A DNA stretch of 64,000 bases from Rhododendron vialii (Eukaryota; Streptophyta; Magnoliopsida; Ericales; Ericaceae), in assembly GCF_030253575.1 (NCBI RefSeq), contig NC_080561.1, forward strand, positions 34,247,564 through 34,311,563, written 5' to 3'. Numbering within the stretch: position 1 is the stretch's first letter; every line of letters starts with the position of its first letter. The notes below the pieces were generated by a model. That model did not search any database. It saw nothing but the letters and a program-made list of their open reading frames with translations, and had not been told where the DNA came from. The position numbers and the translations under genes were made by a program. Below are positions 22,377 through 34,975 of this stretch, one piece after another.

Positions 22377-23195
22377 ATGACTGTACCAAAAGGCTATCAC
22401 TTTACGCCTACAGATCAAGAACTCCTTATAAAATATCTCGACAAGAAGTGTACGAACGAAGCCCTGCCTTGTGACGTCGTTATCGATCGTGAGATTTATG
22501 GTGACAAAGCCCCGTGGCAGATTTTTACGGACGAAGACCCATGGGAGATATCCAAAACCAAAGACAAGAAGACAGATTTATGGAAGACAGAAGGTACAAT
22601 CTACGTTTTCACGACTTTGATCAAGGCCAGCCAAAACAGGATTGCCAGAAAAGCCGGTTGTGGCTCATGGCACGGAGAGACGGCTCGTGAAGAAGTTAAG
22701 AACGGTAAATGTGCAATAGGGTACAAGACGACGTTGTACTTTGAGATTGCCGCCGACGAACCTATTGCAATGGACGGGCCTGTGGAAAAAGGCCACTGGA
22801 TCATGCAAGAGTACTCTCTCCGTGATGGCAATACTGATAAAAGTACAAGCAAATATGTTCTTTGCAGGATAAAAAGATTCGACTCAAAGTACACAAAGGT
22901 ATCTCCGAGAAAAAGAAAGAATGTTGAGGCTGCCAATGATGACCTTGTAGTTTCGAAACCCGCAAAGCGTGTTAGAACTGAGGTTATTCAAGAAAAGAAG
23001 ATGGAGTATGATATTACTTCGATACCGGATACAGAAGTTGTTCCCTTCTCAAAAGATCAACAATTTGTGCAAGATCAGATAATGAATGACGATGCGAATG
23101 AGTTAACCGTTGAAGAACTTGAAGCTATTTGGGAACAGGAGGAGCAAGAAAATTATTCACCTTGGCATTGTGATAATTCTACACTAGTTCATTGA
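22377..23195 (+). CDS. NAC domain transcription factor (NAC-2, copy A)
   Basis: This 272-residue protein is closely related to NAC-1 and is encoded without introns. The NAC domain (about residues 4-170) includes PKGYHFTPTDQELLIKYL, LPCDVV, EIYGDKAPWQIFTDEDPW, GCGSWHGET, IGYKTTLYF, KGHWIMQEYSL and KYVLCRIKR. The basic SPRKRKN and KPAKRVRT stretches are likely nuclear signals. The C-terminal ELTVEELEAIWEQEE is the conserved tail motif. Compared with copy B the tail differs: this copy lacks FL before MNDD and runs on to ENYSPWHCDNSTLVH. It has a TATA-like box and a GA-rich leader, and no MULE upstream. As a NAC it should bind DNA as a dimer, but the altered GYWKATG equivalent leaves its target site uncertain. 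Confidence 0.9.
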   Translation: MTVPKGYHFTPTDQELLIKYLDKKCTNEALPCDVVIDREIYGDKAPWQIFTDEDPWEISKTKDKKTDLWKTEGTIYVFTTLIKASQNRIARKAGCGSWHGETAREEVKNGKCAIGYKTTLYFEIAADEPIAMDGPVEKGHWIMQEYSLRDGNTDKSTSKYVLCRIKRFDSKYTKVSPRKRKNVEAANDDLVVSKPAKRVRTEVIQEKKMEYDITSIPDTEVVPFSKDQQFVQDQIMNDDANELTVEELEAIWEQEEQENYSPWHCDNSTLVH

Positions 23196-23234
23196 AACGA
23201 TTCGTTGTTTTTTAAGTACTCTAAATTTCAACAA

Positions 23235-23434
23235 ACTGCAGAAATGATAGTTTAAATGTTGATTGTTTTTTTATTTATATATCAATTAAGAGTTTTCTAT
23301 ACTTTTTGAATGTAAGGGCCTCTTCCATCAGCCTACTGCAGAAATGATAGTTTAAATGTTGATTGTTTTTTTATTTATATATCAATTAAGAGTTTTCTAT
23401 ACTTTTTGAATGTAAGGGCCTCTTCCATCAGCCT
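23235..23434. repeat. Perfect 100-bp tandem duplication
   Basis: The unit from ACTGCAGAAATGATAGTTTA to CTTCCATCAGCCT is repeated head to tail (23235-23334 and 23335-23434) with no visible difference. Copy B has one unit, in part, so this is a recent local event 3' of NAC-2. Confidence 0.93.
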
Positions 23435-25433
23435 ATTGGTTTGCTTCTGTTGTACGTCGTGTACTACACAATCTCTGCATGGAGGCACGCATTCAACATT
23501 TGAAATAACAACTGATTTTCTCCTTGTTAAATGTTTGCCATCTATTTAGTTTGGAAAGTATGGTTCATAAAGCTATTGCTGGACATAATTTCAGCTTGTG
23601 GTTAGTGATATGTAAAGGTATTTTAACTTAAGATGAGATGATACAAAGAGGTCACTGTGTCATTTATATTTACCATTGTGGTTTATGCCAACATGGGTGC
23701 AGCCAGAATTTAGTAGAAAACCCATCACCAGCTTGCCAACGAGGTCCTCTTCGTAGTAGCTCCTGGCCTCTCTCGACCCTTTCTCCATGAAAAACACACC
23801 TTAGAAGCATTTATTTCCTAGATGTTCTGCCCCTCCCCTTGTACTTGCGTCTAAAGACCCATAGACTCATTTTTCTGCACAAGTTGCCAACCCAGTTATG
23901 TTAAGAAGACTTTATAGCTTGTATTCAAGCCATCCATGTCTAATGCCCATCACACATTACTCTTAGGTTCACAGATCTTATCTCGGGATATGAGGAGGAT
24001 ATTCTGTTTGTGTTCGTCTTTTTCCTCTAAGAAATGAATGCTACAGCCTTATGAATCTATTGTTTTCTGCATAACATAAGCTGAGAGTTGATCGATGACA
24101 CCCACCTGTAAAGCCTGTACGTAGACCCCTTGGGACTGAATTCCCGCTCTTTATCTCGGTGATCATTTGGCTTGTGTGTGTGTTTTGGGAGGGGGAATGA
24201 AAAACAAAAGAAATTGGAGGTATAGATGTTAGTTTATTAGTAGTTCATTTTGCCCATTCACTATTTCATTTGTAATTAATCAGAATTTCAAGTAACTGCT
24301 GATATGATAATTCGAATAATGCGATTTTTTTAGCAGTTATGTTTTTCAATGCTTTGGAATGTAGAGCTGCTTCTATTTGCTTGATGGTTTGCTTCTTTTG
24401 TACGGTATGTGGTACACAATCGCTGCATAGAGGCATGCATTCAACATTTTAAAATAGCCACTGAATTTCTCTTTCTGAAATGTTCACTGTCAGTTTATTC
24501 TTGGACACAATTTCAGGTTGAACATCTTTGACTTACGTTCAGATGATGCAAAGGGATAGGAAGGAGTCACTATGTAATTTAATTCTTCACGGTAGTTTAT
24601 GCCAACAAGATGTGGCTACAGATGAATTTGGCGGCAATCATGACATAAATGGAATGAGGCTGTTGAGAGGGCGGCAGCAACAATGTATGTGTAGATGCTG
24701 GTCCGTATTAACAAGAAGAAAAATTGCAGCTTGAAGCCAAATATTTCACTAATAGGGGCTGCAAATTTTTTTCTAAATGCTCCTCAAAACCAAGTAACAA
24801 GCAAGACAAAAATAGACCCGTGACGACAAAAATAGATATCAAACCTACAGCATTTGCAGCCAGGATTCTTGACGGTTCACCACATACACATATCAAAAAC
24901 ACCACAGCTAAAGCAGAAACTTGGTAGATGTTTCGCTAAGGCTCCCAAATTCTCCTATTTTCCTCATAAGATAAAGCCTTGTGTCAGATTCTATACAAGC
25001 TCTAATGAAACTAACGATGTTCAAAATAACAATAGCTTTAAAAGTAACAATAACACACTTTTGAAGTTCTAATAGGTACTCACGGAAAAGCTTTAAAATT
25101 TACAAAAGCTACCCTGCCGTGTCCCCATATGTGTCCCCGCCATGTCACCCCATGTCTCAAGCTTGTTCCACCATAAAGAAAATTAAAATTAAAAAAGTAT
25201 TTTGGCTTCTCCCTAGTGTGTTGCGTGATCCCAAACTGTCCGATACAGATATGGAGACTCGTAGGTGTGTCGGTGCTTCATAGGCCAGCTCTAACTCCAA
25301 TATTCAATTACGGAAACCCATACCAAGTATTGTGCAGCTGAACCTAAGATGAAAACACGTGCCTACAACAAGATTCATATGCATGTTTTTGTGTGAATAT
25401 ATATATATGTGTGTGTGTGTATATATATATATC
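23435..25433. other. Noncoding with an older diverged duplication
   Basis: No gene is supported. The stretch 24290-24620 is a diverged copy of 23230-23700 (shared GGTTTGCTTCT.TTGTACG, ACACAATC.CTGCAT.GAGGCA.GCATTCAACATTT, GGTTTATGCCAACA). Positions 23905-24000 resemble 21185-21285 (TAGCTTGTATTCAAGC.ATCCATGTCTAATG). Earlier rounds of local duplication around NAC-2 are therefore visible. Confidence 0.6.
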
Positions 25434-27505
<2,072 letters not shown>

Positions 27506-27506
27506 C

Positions 27507-28095
27507 ATCAAGTTTATCGTACGCTTCTTCAGATATTTTGTATTTCTCTACAAGTGACGTGTCTTCTAGCCAGCCGCCAGAGGTAACTGATGATGGATCG
27601 AAATCAATAACATGCAATCGATACCTATAGCATAATAGAGATAAGCCAGTTATCTAACGAAACCATGGACCTATTTGCATACGATTTGCCACAAGTATAC
27701 TTCTAAGAAAACAACAAAAAAACAAAGAAGAAAGAAAGAAATCAAATAATGCAACACAAAGTAATGAGTGCTATTGGTTAACACAACACATTTCAAGGCA
27801 CGACCTAATATTTCATTGTAATGCACCTTAAGCAACGATAGTAAACAAGGAACAAACTCTTCAATGAAAATAAAACTAGTCCACCCATGTATTGGGTATA
27901 ACACAACTTCAGCGTCAAGAATTTATCCAAGCAGCATAAAAAACAGCTTGACACAGCGAGGAAAGCAGGGGAAAACAGCCGATCAACAAAAAAGCTGGGG
28001 AAAACAGCTTTGAAAAGAAACAGGAAAAATGAACGCGAGAGCATTTAAAGATATATTCCTTAAATGGATTTTCATTTTTGGAAATGATTTTCACA

Positions 28096-28149
<54 letters not shown>

Positions 28150-29147
28150 AATATATATAAATATCATATATATAAATATCATATATATCCATACGTATGT
28201 ACATTTATATGAGTGTATCCATAAATCCAAAATGCCTATCATCTTTTCTGCATATCTATGTCTATATGTGAAACCTATGAACACAAATCTAAAGATCACG
28301 TAGAATGCGCAAACCAAACTAAGACAACAATAGAGAGAACTGGTTCGAATACTGCAAAATTAAATTAGGGCAAATCGGAGGTTCCACAAACTTCCTGCAT
28401 ATTTAACGAAACGAGCATCGCATAGGGTTGGCATTTAATAAGTCCCATATCGTTGTAGATGCTGGAATGCAAACTTCCTACTGATGTTAACAACATAGAA
28501 CATCCATAAGTGCCTCATAACAGTAATAGAGCAAAGCAACTAGCACTGCATAAATCAAAATATGCAGAGTCACTTCTCACAACATAATGCTTCTATTACA
28601 GATCAAAAGAACACTACAAAAGCATAGTCAACTAACCCGTCCTGTGGAGAATAAAAACCAAGAGGCCTCGAGTTATCACTTAATTCTGAAATTTTGACAC
28701 CCATGTCATCATATAGCTCAAGTCCCATTGAATTAACAGAAGAACCACATTTTTTCCACATCTTTTCCTTCACGGCTTCGACTGTCAACTGTCAGAGAAG
28801 TAACAAAACTTGGTCACAGAACACATTGCAAGTAGAGCAAGTAAGCTAGTTTCGTGTGTCAAACAAAACCCCCCCTCAAAAGTAAATCAAAGAGCATATT
28901 CAAACAAATTGCTAAATGCCAAATACACTATGAAAACACTACAAGTTAATGCAGCATATGAGCAAAATGCAACCTAGCAAACTAAAGCCAGTGGACTTGA
29001 AGAACAATGCACATTTCAACATTGAAAATCGGTTATGTTCAGTACCTGAAGAGAAAAGCGAAAATCAGTAGAGAAGCTCTTGAGGTTGGAATGTGTAATG
29101 CGTAAAAGAACTGACTCGTCCCCTTGAATCTGTAAGCGAGACCCCAT
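27507..29147 (-). pseudogene. Tubulin-folding cofactor B-like gene, 5' three exons only
   Basis: Exon 1 (29147-29046) encodes MGSRLQIQGDESVLLRITHS and 14 more residues; exon 2 (28788-28637) encodes LTVEAVKEKMWKKCGSSVNS, then ELYDDMGVKI and RPLGFYSPQDG; exon 3 (27624-27507) encodes YRLHVIDFDPSSVTSGGWLE then DTSLVEKYKISEEAY. This is the ubiquitin-like N-terminal domain of TFCB, a cytosolic chaperone that helps assemble alpha/beta-tubulin. Acceptors and the exon 1 and 2 donors are canonical and the phases agree. Exon 3 ends at GATG|GCAAGT, a good GC-AG donor, or four bases later at a GT. The CAP-Gly half that binds tubulin is not found downstream, so this is probably a truncated copy, although distant exons cannot be fully excluded. 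Confidence 0.75.
28097..28148. repeat. (CT)n microsatellite in TFCB-like intron 2
   Basis: About 25 CT units are followed by AT-rich ATATAAATATCAT repeats. Confidence 0.97.
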
Positions 29148-29332
29148 GGCCTTGAAACTCAACCTCCGTGTGTTCTCCCCAACTTCTATAGCAAGTGACG
29201 TTTTCTTGTCACGTAATTGGGCCCTTTATCGTTTTATCTGGTCATACATACACATATGCATATTATCTACAATGACCAACTGGTTGACTAAAATTGAACA
29301 ACTGCATATTCTTCTCAGTACATGATTGTTGA

Positions 29333-29364
29333 GGTTTTACGTGGAAGTTATTTCCACGTGAAAG
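29333..29364. promoter_or_regulatory. G-box within a short hairpin
   Basis: TTTTACGTGGAA and TTTCCACGTGAAA face each other across about 5 bases. The second arm contains CACGTG, the G-box bound by plant bZIP and bHLH factors. It lies about 190-215 bp upstream of the TFCB-like ATG. Function is inference. Confidence 0.4.
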
Positions 29365-29556
29365 ATATCAAAAGTGCAATTGAATAAACATCCCATCATC
29401 TTTGAGTGCTTGGTTGAATGTCACAAACTTTCAGGTGTTTGGAGCACAGCAACAACAGCAGCGCATAAAATTAACGAGTACGATCTCCCAGTCCAAAAAG
29501 GGAATTAATACATGCTAAAATTAACAAGGATAACTACCCTGATTTTGAAGCCAAAC

Positions 29557-29794
29557 AACTTTTCTTTTTTTGACAGCTCAGGTGTTTGAGCCAGCTTAAG
29601 CATACTTCAACTAATCCTATGGACCAATCCCACCGTCTATTAGCGGGGGCCAATTAAATCCCACTGGCTGCTAGCAGGAGCCAGTTAAAACCAAGGCAAA
29701 ACTCCGTATGGACTCACCCCAAAGGAGTTGATGGCACCTTAGGAGAGCAAACCCTAAGTCCTGGGTTTGACCACTAGGCCAACCCCTTGGATTC
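29557..29794 (-). mobile_element. tRNA-derived SINE (Au-like)
   Basis: On the minus strand the element starts near GGGGTTGGCCTAGTGGT, which includes the Pol III A-box TGGCCTAGTGGT. It ends GGATTAGTTGAAGTATGC, then AAGCTGGCTCAAACACCTGA and GCTGTC, with an A-rich tail. The end resembles the 3' end of Au-type plant SINEs. AAGCCAAAC at 29548-29556 and 29795-29803 is the target duplication. The B-box is decayed. Confidence 0.75.
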
Positions 29795-30051
29795 AAGCCA
29801 AACTAGTTTGCAATGGCTTTAAAGATGAAAAGCGATATTACTGATATGGAAGGCTGAATTTTGAAACCAACCCATTTAGCACATTTATAAATGCAAAGCA
29901 AGACACGAGATCAATGAATGACTTTGCCCTCAAGCTCATCCAAAAGGAAAAATAGTAGACAAATCTGTATCGCGTCGGTTAGATAAGAATTGGTAGTACG
30001 AAATTTTGCAGAAATTATGAAGAAAAAAACCCTAATTAAGTAATTATAGAT

Positions 30052-30055
<4 letters not shown>

Positions 30056-30096
<41 letters not shown>
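30056..30096. repeat. (GA)n microsatellite
   Basis: About 20 GA units about 0.9 kb upstream of the TFCB-like start. Confidence 0.97.
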
Positions 30097-30098
<2 letters not shown>

Positions 30099-30976
30099 AC
30101 CTGTTGGGATTTTGATTAGCTTCGAGCCATTCGGATTCGTGAGATCTCTTTGAAATTCTTTCTCTGCTTTTGGTGGGAAGTGGGAGCAGGAAAGGGCAAA
30201 AAAAAAAACAGAAGACGGTTTTTAAAAAAAAAAAAACAGCGTCGTTTTTTGGGTTTACAAAAAATTATGTTAATCGAGATGAATTTAACTTTGTAAAAAT
30301 TGGTTTGGCCACGTTGAATTAAACCCATCGTATTGGACTCCTTCAGCCTGTGTCGGGTTCATTACTTCATTTCGTTAATAGAAGGGAAAATGACTAACGC
30401 CAAAAAATCATGTCGGTCTAATAAATCTCAACACATAACTCTTGAGACCCCATATTGTTTTACAAGATACTCTAACTTTGTTCCACAGAAATCATATTTT
30501 TCAACTATCAAATAGGCATGATTTTTGTCGAACTCGAATTGAGCTTTAAGAATAAAAATTTCTGATAATCAAAACAGACACGAAAAGATATCACAAAGAG
30601 CCCTACCAAGACGGTCCGTTCTTTTAATTCATGTATAAGAGGGGTACTTTTACAAAAGATTATTCTGTATTCCAGGAGCAATGATCCTCTTCCACACAAA
30701 AGTATGTGAAATCCATGCGCCAAACACTTTTGTGAGAAGAAGAAGCATTGCTCCCGAAACACAAATAATTTTCTTTCTTTTTTTTTTTTTGAAAACACAT
30801 TAGAAATTCATTAATATCAATAAGGATTATAACCTACCTTGTGTCTCTAATACGGATTTTCCTCTAACATTAATGTCAAGCAGTAGAGGAAACATGGCTA
30901 AACATTTGTGAGGGGGGGTTGATGGAAAGAGGACTCAGGGGAGGTGCAGCCCCAAACGCGTTGTCTTCCGTGTTGT

Positions 30977-31002
30977 GCCCCAAAACAACGTCGTTTTGGG
31001 GC
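30977..31002. repeat. Near-perfect palindrome with ACGTCGT core
   Basis: GCCCCAAAACAACG followed by TCGTTTTGGGGC is almost self-complementary, with a single mismatched pair near the centre. Confidence 0.7.
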
Positions 31003-31184
31003 TGGGGAGGATACAAGCTGCATGTTAGCCCATGACGGCCTTGCCACACCCCAAAATGAGAAGTGACCAGCCGTGAACCATAAGGCCAGCTCATGGAACA
31101 CGCAGCCTAAAATAAAATAAGTCATTGATCAATAAATATTTTTTTGTCATTAAATAGATTCCAATCATAAGCATGAGGTACAAA

Positions 31185-34016
31185 CATCTCATGAACCAAA
31201 CAATCTCAAAAAGATCCAAACATCTGACAAAATATTTCAATTGCGGAAGCGATAAATAAAATACTAAATTATGATGAGACACCCTAAGGAGGTCAAACAA
31301 CAGAACACCTTGAGATACCACCAGAGTCTTCCTAATGGCCCAACTTGCCTAAAAAAAAGTTGGAATAAATCCGTCAGCTGTCGAGTTCAGTGAGTAACAA
31401 AGCATGTATATTAGAATAATGTTCTGAAACAGGGATATAAATAATTTACCATGTCAACATAATTTGGCATATGCAGTGAACAACAAAATAATCCATTAAT
31501 CCAATTAACGATTCATTCGATAAGTTTTAATGGTGTTATCAATCCAATCTCCAACAACAATGGGAAACCACAACCAGAACCACAACCAAAATCAATAGTA
31601 CCAAGTGCCAGTGAATAAATATCTCTAAATTGGATCAAATATCGAAACTTAGAGTTACCACGAGTAGGCAGCCCGTAGAACTTTTTCCTAAGAATGATCC
31701 GGTCAATAACAACCGTTGAGCATTAAGGTCACCGGCCTAATCCGGTCTTTTCCCTAATGGCCAGAGTCACCCGCACACAGAGGATTAATTTCCCTGGACT
31801 TCCAAAATATGTTCCCAATAATATCCACAAAGTTCTCACCAAAAGATTATCCGAACAATAAATAGTTTCACCAATCTGTATGCCAATTTCAAGAACCAAA
31901 TAAAACAAATACATGTTTCCAATTTCAATAATTAATTTTCTAAAACAATAATTTAAGGGATACGGGGAAGTTCGCAAGTACATAACATGCTTAACCACTC
32001 ACCTGGGTCCAAAGCTAATGCAATCGAATAATGCAGAACAAGCCTAACCTGAACAAAGAATCATTTAACAATATTATCACTAACTGTATCATGTATAATA
32101 TTGCTATAACAATGAAGGACTGTCTAGAAGAATATTTAACTAACCTAGATTAATTACCCAAGTCGCTAGACAACTAAGAACCCAAAACCCTAATTAACTA
32201 TACCCATAGCAGCCACCAAAATCCATCCACGGAAACTCCAAGGATTTCTTTATTTTCCAAGAACAATACCATGACACCACCTGCTACCCCTTTAAATTAC
32301 ACACCTTTGTTCACCATTAAATAATGTATAAAGAACATGTACTCATATCAGTCCAAAATCAATATTTATTCCGAAATCAATATTGCAATTGGTATCAAAA
32401 TTATTAAACTAAGAACTCTTTCCAGTGCATAGAACATCTTCAAAATCCCTATGCACAACACTAGATCACCACGCGCCACCACGAAGCCACGTAGAATACT
32501 CTGTTTGGTGCTGCCCCTTTATTCCCGTTTCAGATTTTTGGGACAATAAACCCTTCATCGACTCCTATTTCTCCCGCCAAAATCGTTCCTCCTCCTCCCT
32601 TATGGACTTCGGGTGCTTCTCCATCTTCAATTCCTTCTACCTCTGATCAATCCTCTATCACCAAAGGTCTCCTAAACCGTTCCTCCTTCTCCGTCATGGA
32701 TTCCTATCGCTGCTTCTCCATCGCTAAAAGCTAAATCTCCTTCTCCCACATTCTAAAGGTATGCCAAAACAACACCATTGATTGATAATAATTTTTTTCC
32801 CCTTTCCTTTTGTTTTGGTTTTTAATTTGGGTTAATTTATGTAAAAATCAAGTTGTTCATGATCGATTACTTCTTGGCCCTGAAATATGAGGATTGAAAA
32901 AAATGGGTGAATTGGTAAATGGGTAGGAAAACAACCAGCTCACCGAGAACAGGTTCATAGAATACAAAAATCTTCTCTCTTCTATTTTCAACATGTTTCT
33001 AAGAAAAATACTTTTAAAAATACTTTTTTATTTTTTTGCAAAAACTTGTTTTTTTTTCAAAACTGTTTTTTTTTTTTGTGAAAACTTTTTTTTATTAAAA
33101 CTGTTTTTCCCAAAAACTTTTTTTTTTTTTGCAAAAATAGTTTATTTCAAAATAATTTTTTAATTAAAACATTTTTATTTTCATAAACTGTTCTTTTTTT
33201 TTTCAAAATCTTTTTCCCAAAAACCTTTTTTAGAAATGAAAGTTTTTAAAAAATTATTTTCTCTTTTTCTAATAACCTGTTTTTATTAGTTAGAAAACTA
33301 TTTTAAAAAGTTTGTTTTCTATATCACAATTTTTAGATTTTTATAAATTGAAAAAGTGTTGTGTCAAGTTTTGGTTATTCAATTTTAATTGTACTATTGT
33401 AGACCTCTATATTGCTAACCTTAGCAACCCTTATATGAATAACCAAAGGATGATGTACAACTTTTGATTATTCCACTGCGGATGCTCTCATCCATTTCAT
33501 TTTGATTATTCCATTACGGATGCTCTAATAGATTTTGTTCCATAATGAAGTTGAATGTACTTTTCTCCTCTTTAGAAATTGCCTTGTATATAGAAACTGA
33601 TTTTCATAATCCAAAAATCTTATTTGCAGACCATTCCGTAAAGAACGCTTTATATAGCCAATCACGTATTTCCAAAGTATTTTTGACGATCCGGATTGAA
33701 TTGAATTGTGATCGGTCAAAATTGAAAACGAATCTCAGCCATTGATTGCGCGAATGGATGGCTGGGATTGCGCCGCTCCATGAATAAGTTTCTCTCTTTC
33801 AATATAGGAGTATTTACAAAAATTGTAGGGGCAAACCAGTAAAATCACAATAATAACTGCCACACCCAAAAAATTAGTTATAGCCAAGAAATGAATCTTG
33901 TATTTCTCTTCCCCACAATTCGCCCAAACGGCCAAACCCACTTCACTTAACCAACCATACCACCAACAAACCCCAAAAAATCATTCTCGTTCCCCCCTCC
34001 TCTCCCCCCTCCTCTC
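31185..34016. other. Noncoding, counterpart of 3607-6330
   Basis: The same T-rich tract lies at about 33000-33350. Around 32620-32720 there is about 100 bp more than in copy A, lying between two CTTCTCCA motifs. That suggests a deletion in A by slippage or recombination between short repeats. No gene is seen. Confidence 0.6.
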
Positions 34017-34975
34017 GCGCTCTACTCCGTCGATCTCGCCGCCGCGAATCCCACCGCGGAGAAGCTTGATTTTCCTTCCGCCGAGTGGCCCAAGGTTTTG
34101 GGATCTTGCCATGGCTTGGTTCTGGTTTCCGGCCCAGGTAACGATTCCAACTTCTTGTGGAATCCCTTCACTAGAGAATGTAAGAAACTGCCCAAATACC
34201 CAATCTCTTGGAATTTGTTTACTATACAATTTATTCTATTTGGAGTGGGTTATGACTCGTCGACAGATAATTACAAGGTTGTGGTGCTCCTTTACCTTCT
34301 ACGTGCTGTGTATTCATTGAAATCTGATGCTTGGGGGGTAAGTCAAGTTACAGATTACAAGTATCCAGAGGTTCCGGACGGATTTTATTTTAATGAACGT
34401 CTCCATTGGCTTACTGTGGGTACCCCTATGACTGTTGCTGGTTTTGATATGTCGGGTGAGATTTTAAGGGAAATCAAGCTGCCTGCTTCTTTTGATAAGT
34501 ATAGGTATTTTGGTGAGTTCACTGATCATCAAATGGCGGTTATTGGGGGTTCTCTCTCTTTGTTGTTGTGGCCGAGTCATGACTACGGAGTTGAAGTTTG
34601 GATGATGAAGAAGTACGGAGTAAGAGACTCGTGGACCAAATTTACGATTTCTAATCGTTGGTCGGGAATATTCTATGTGTCGTGTTTATCAGCTGAAGAC
34701 AAATTTGTGTTGGCAATAAGGGGAAAGATATTTTATTTTTACAAAGAGATAGTGGATGAGTCTGTGGGAAACAAACTGGTTCTATACAATTCGGAAAAAA
34801 GAAACACTGAGGATCATAGTTGTTTCTGGCATTCCAACTGATTTTTATATTGGGGACCTGTACCTCGAGACCCTCGTCTCTCCTCCTAATCACGGAGGAC
34901 AGATTCGGAGACACAGTGAAGCTTCTTTAGGTGAAAGTTCAAAGCCTTATCAGGTATATTTCCAACATAGAAACC
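34017..34975 (+). pseudogene. F-box-associated (FBA) domain gene remnant, copy B
   Basis: Compared with copy A the G run at 34333-34338 is intact, so one frame runs from about 34053 to 34841 through LWNPFT, GVGYDS, YKVV, VEVWMMKKYGVRDSW and KLVLYNSE. The conserved FBA ending (TLRIIVVSGIP, DLYLETLVSP) is again in another frame after the A-rich run at about 34794-34803, as in copy A. That break therefore predates the duplication. No F-box and no in-frame ATG upstream are visible. It is a pseudogene by structure, but the frame is open over some 260 codons. Confidence 0.85.

Larger units (their letters stand above)
3607..23310. repeat. Large direct segmental duplication, copy A
   Basis: From ATCCCATGAACCAAAC just right of the copia LTR to the 3' flank of the plus-strand NAC gene, the sequence is near-identical by eye and collinear with 31185-52785. 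It contains the F-box-associated remnant, PPR remnant, NAC-1, two foldback elements and NAC-2. Relative to copy B it has an extra hAT element (11630-12086) and an extra 2.7-kb segment (17923-20626), and it lacks the MULE. The left limit is unknown because the copia element lies there and the original flank is outside the window. Confidence 0.95.
29148..31184. other. Upstream of the TFCB-like fragment; noncoding
   Basis: It contains a SINE, a (GA)n tract, a G-box hairpin at about 29333-29364 and a GC-rich stretch near 30910-31090. No gene is supported. Frames near 30876-31125 derive from this GC-rich stretch and have no domain. Homology to the left flank of copy A cannot be tested, because in A that flank lies beyond the copia element. 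Confidence 0.5.

Noticed and set aside
30876-31125. Overlapping minus-strand frames in a GC-rich stretch
   Set aside because: The frames come from higher GC and a palindrome; no motif or splice context.
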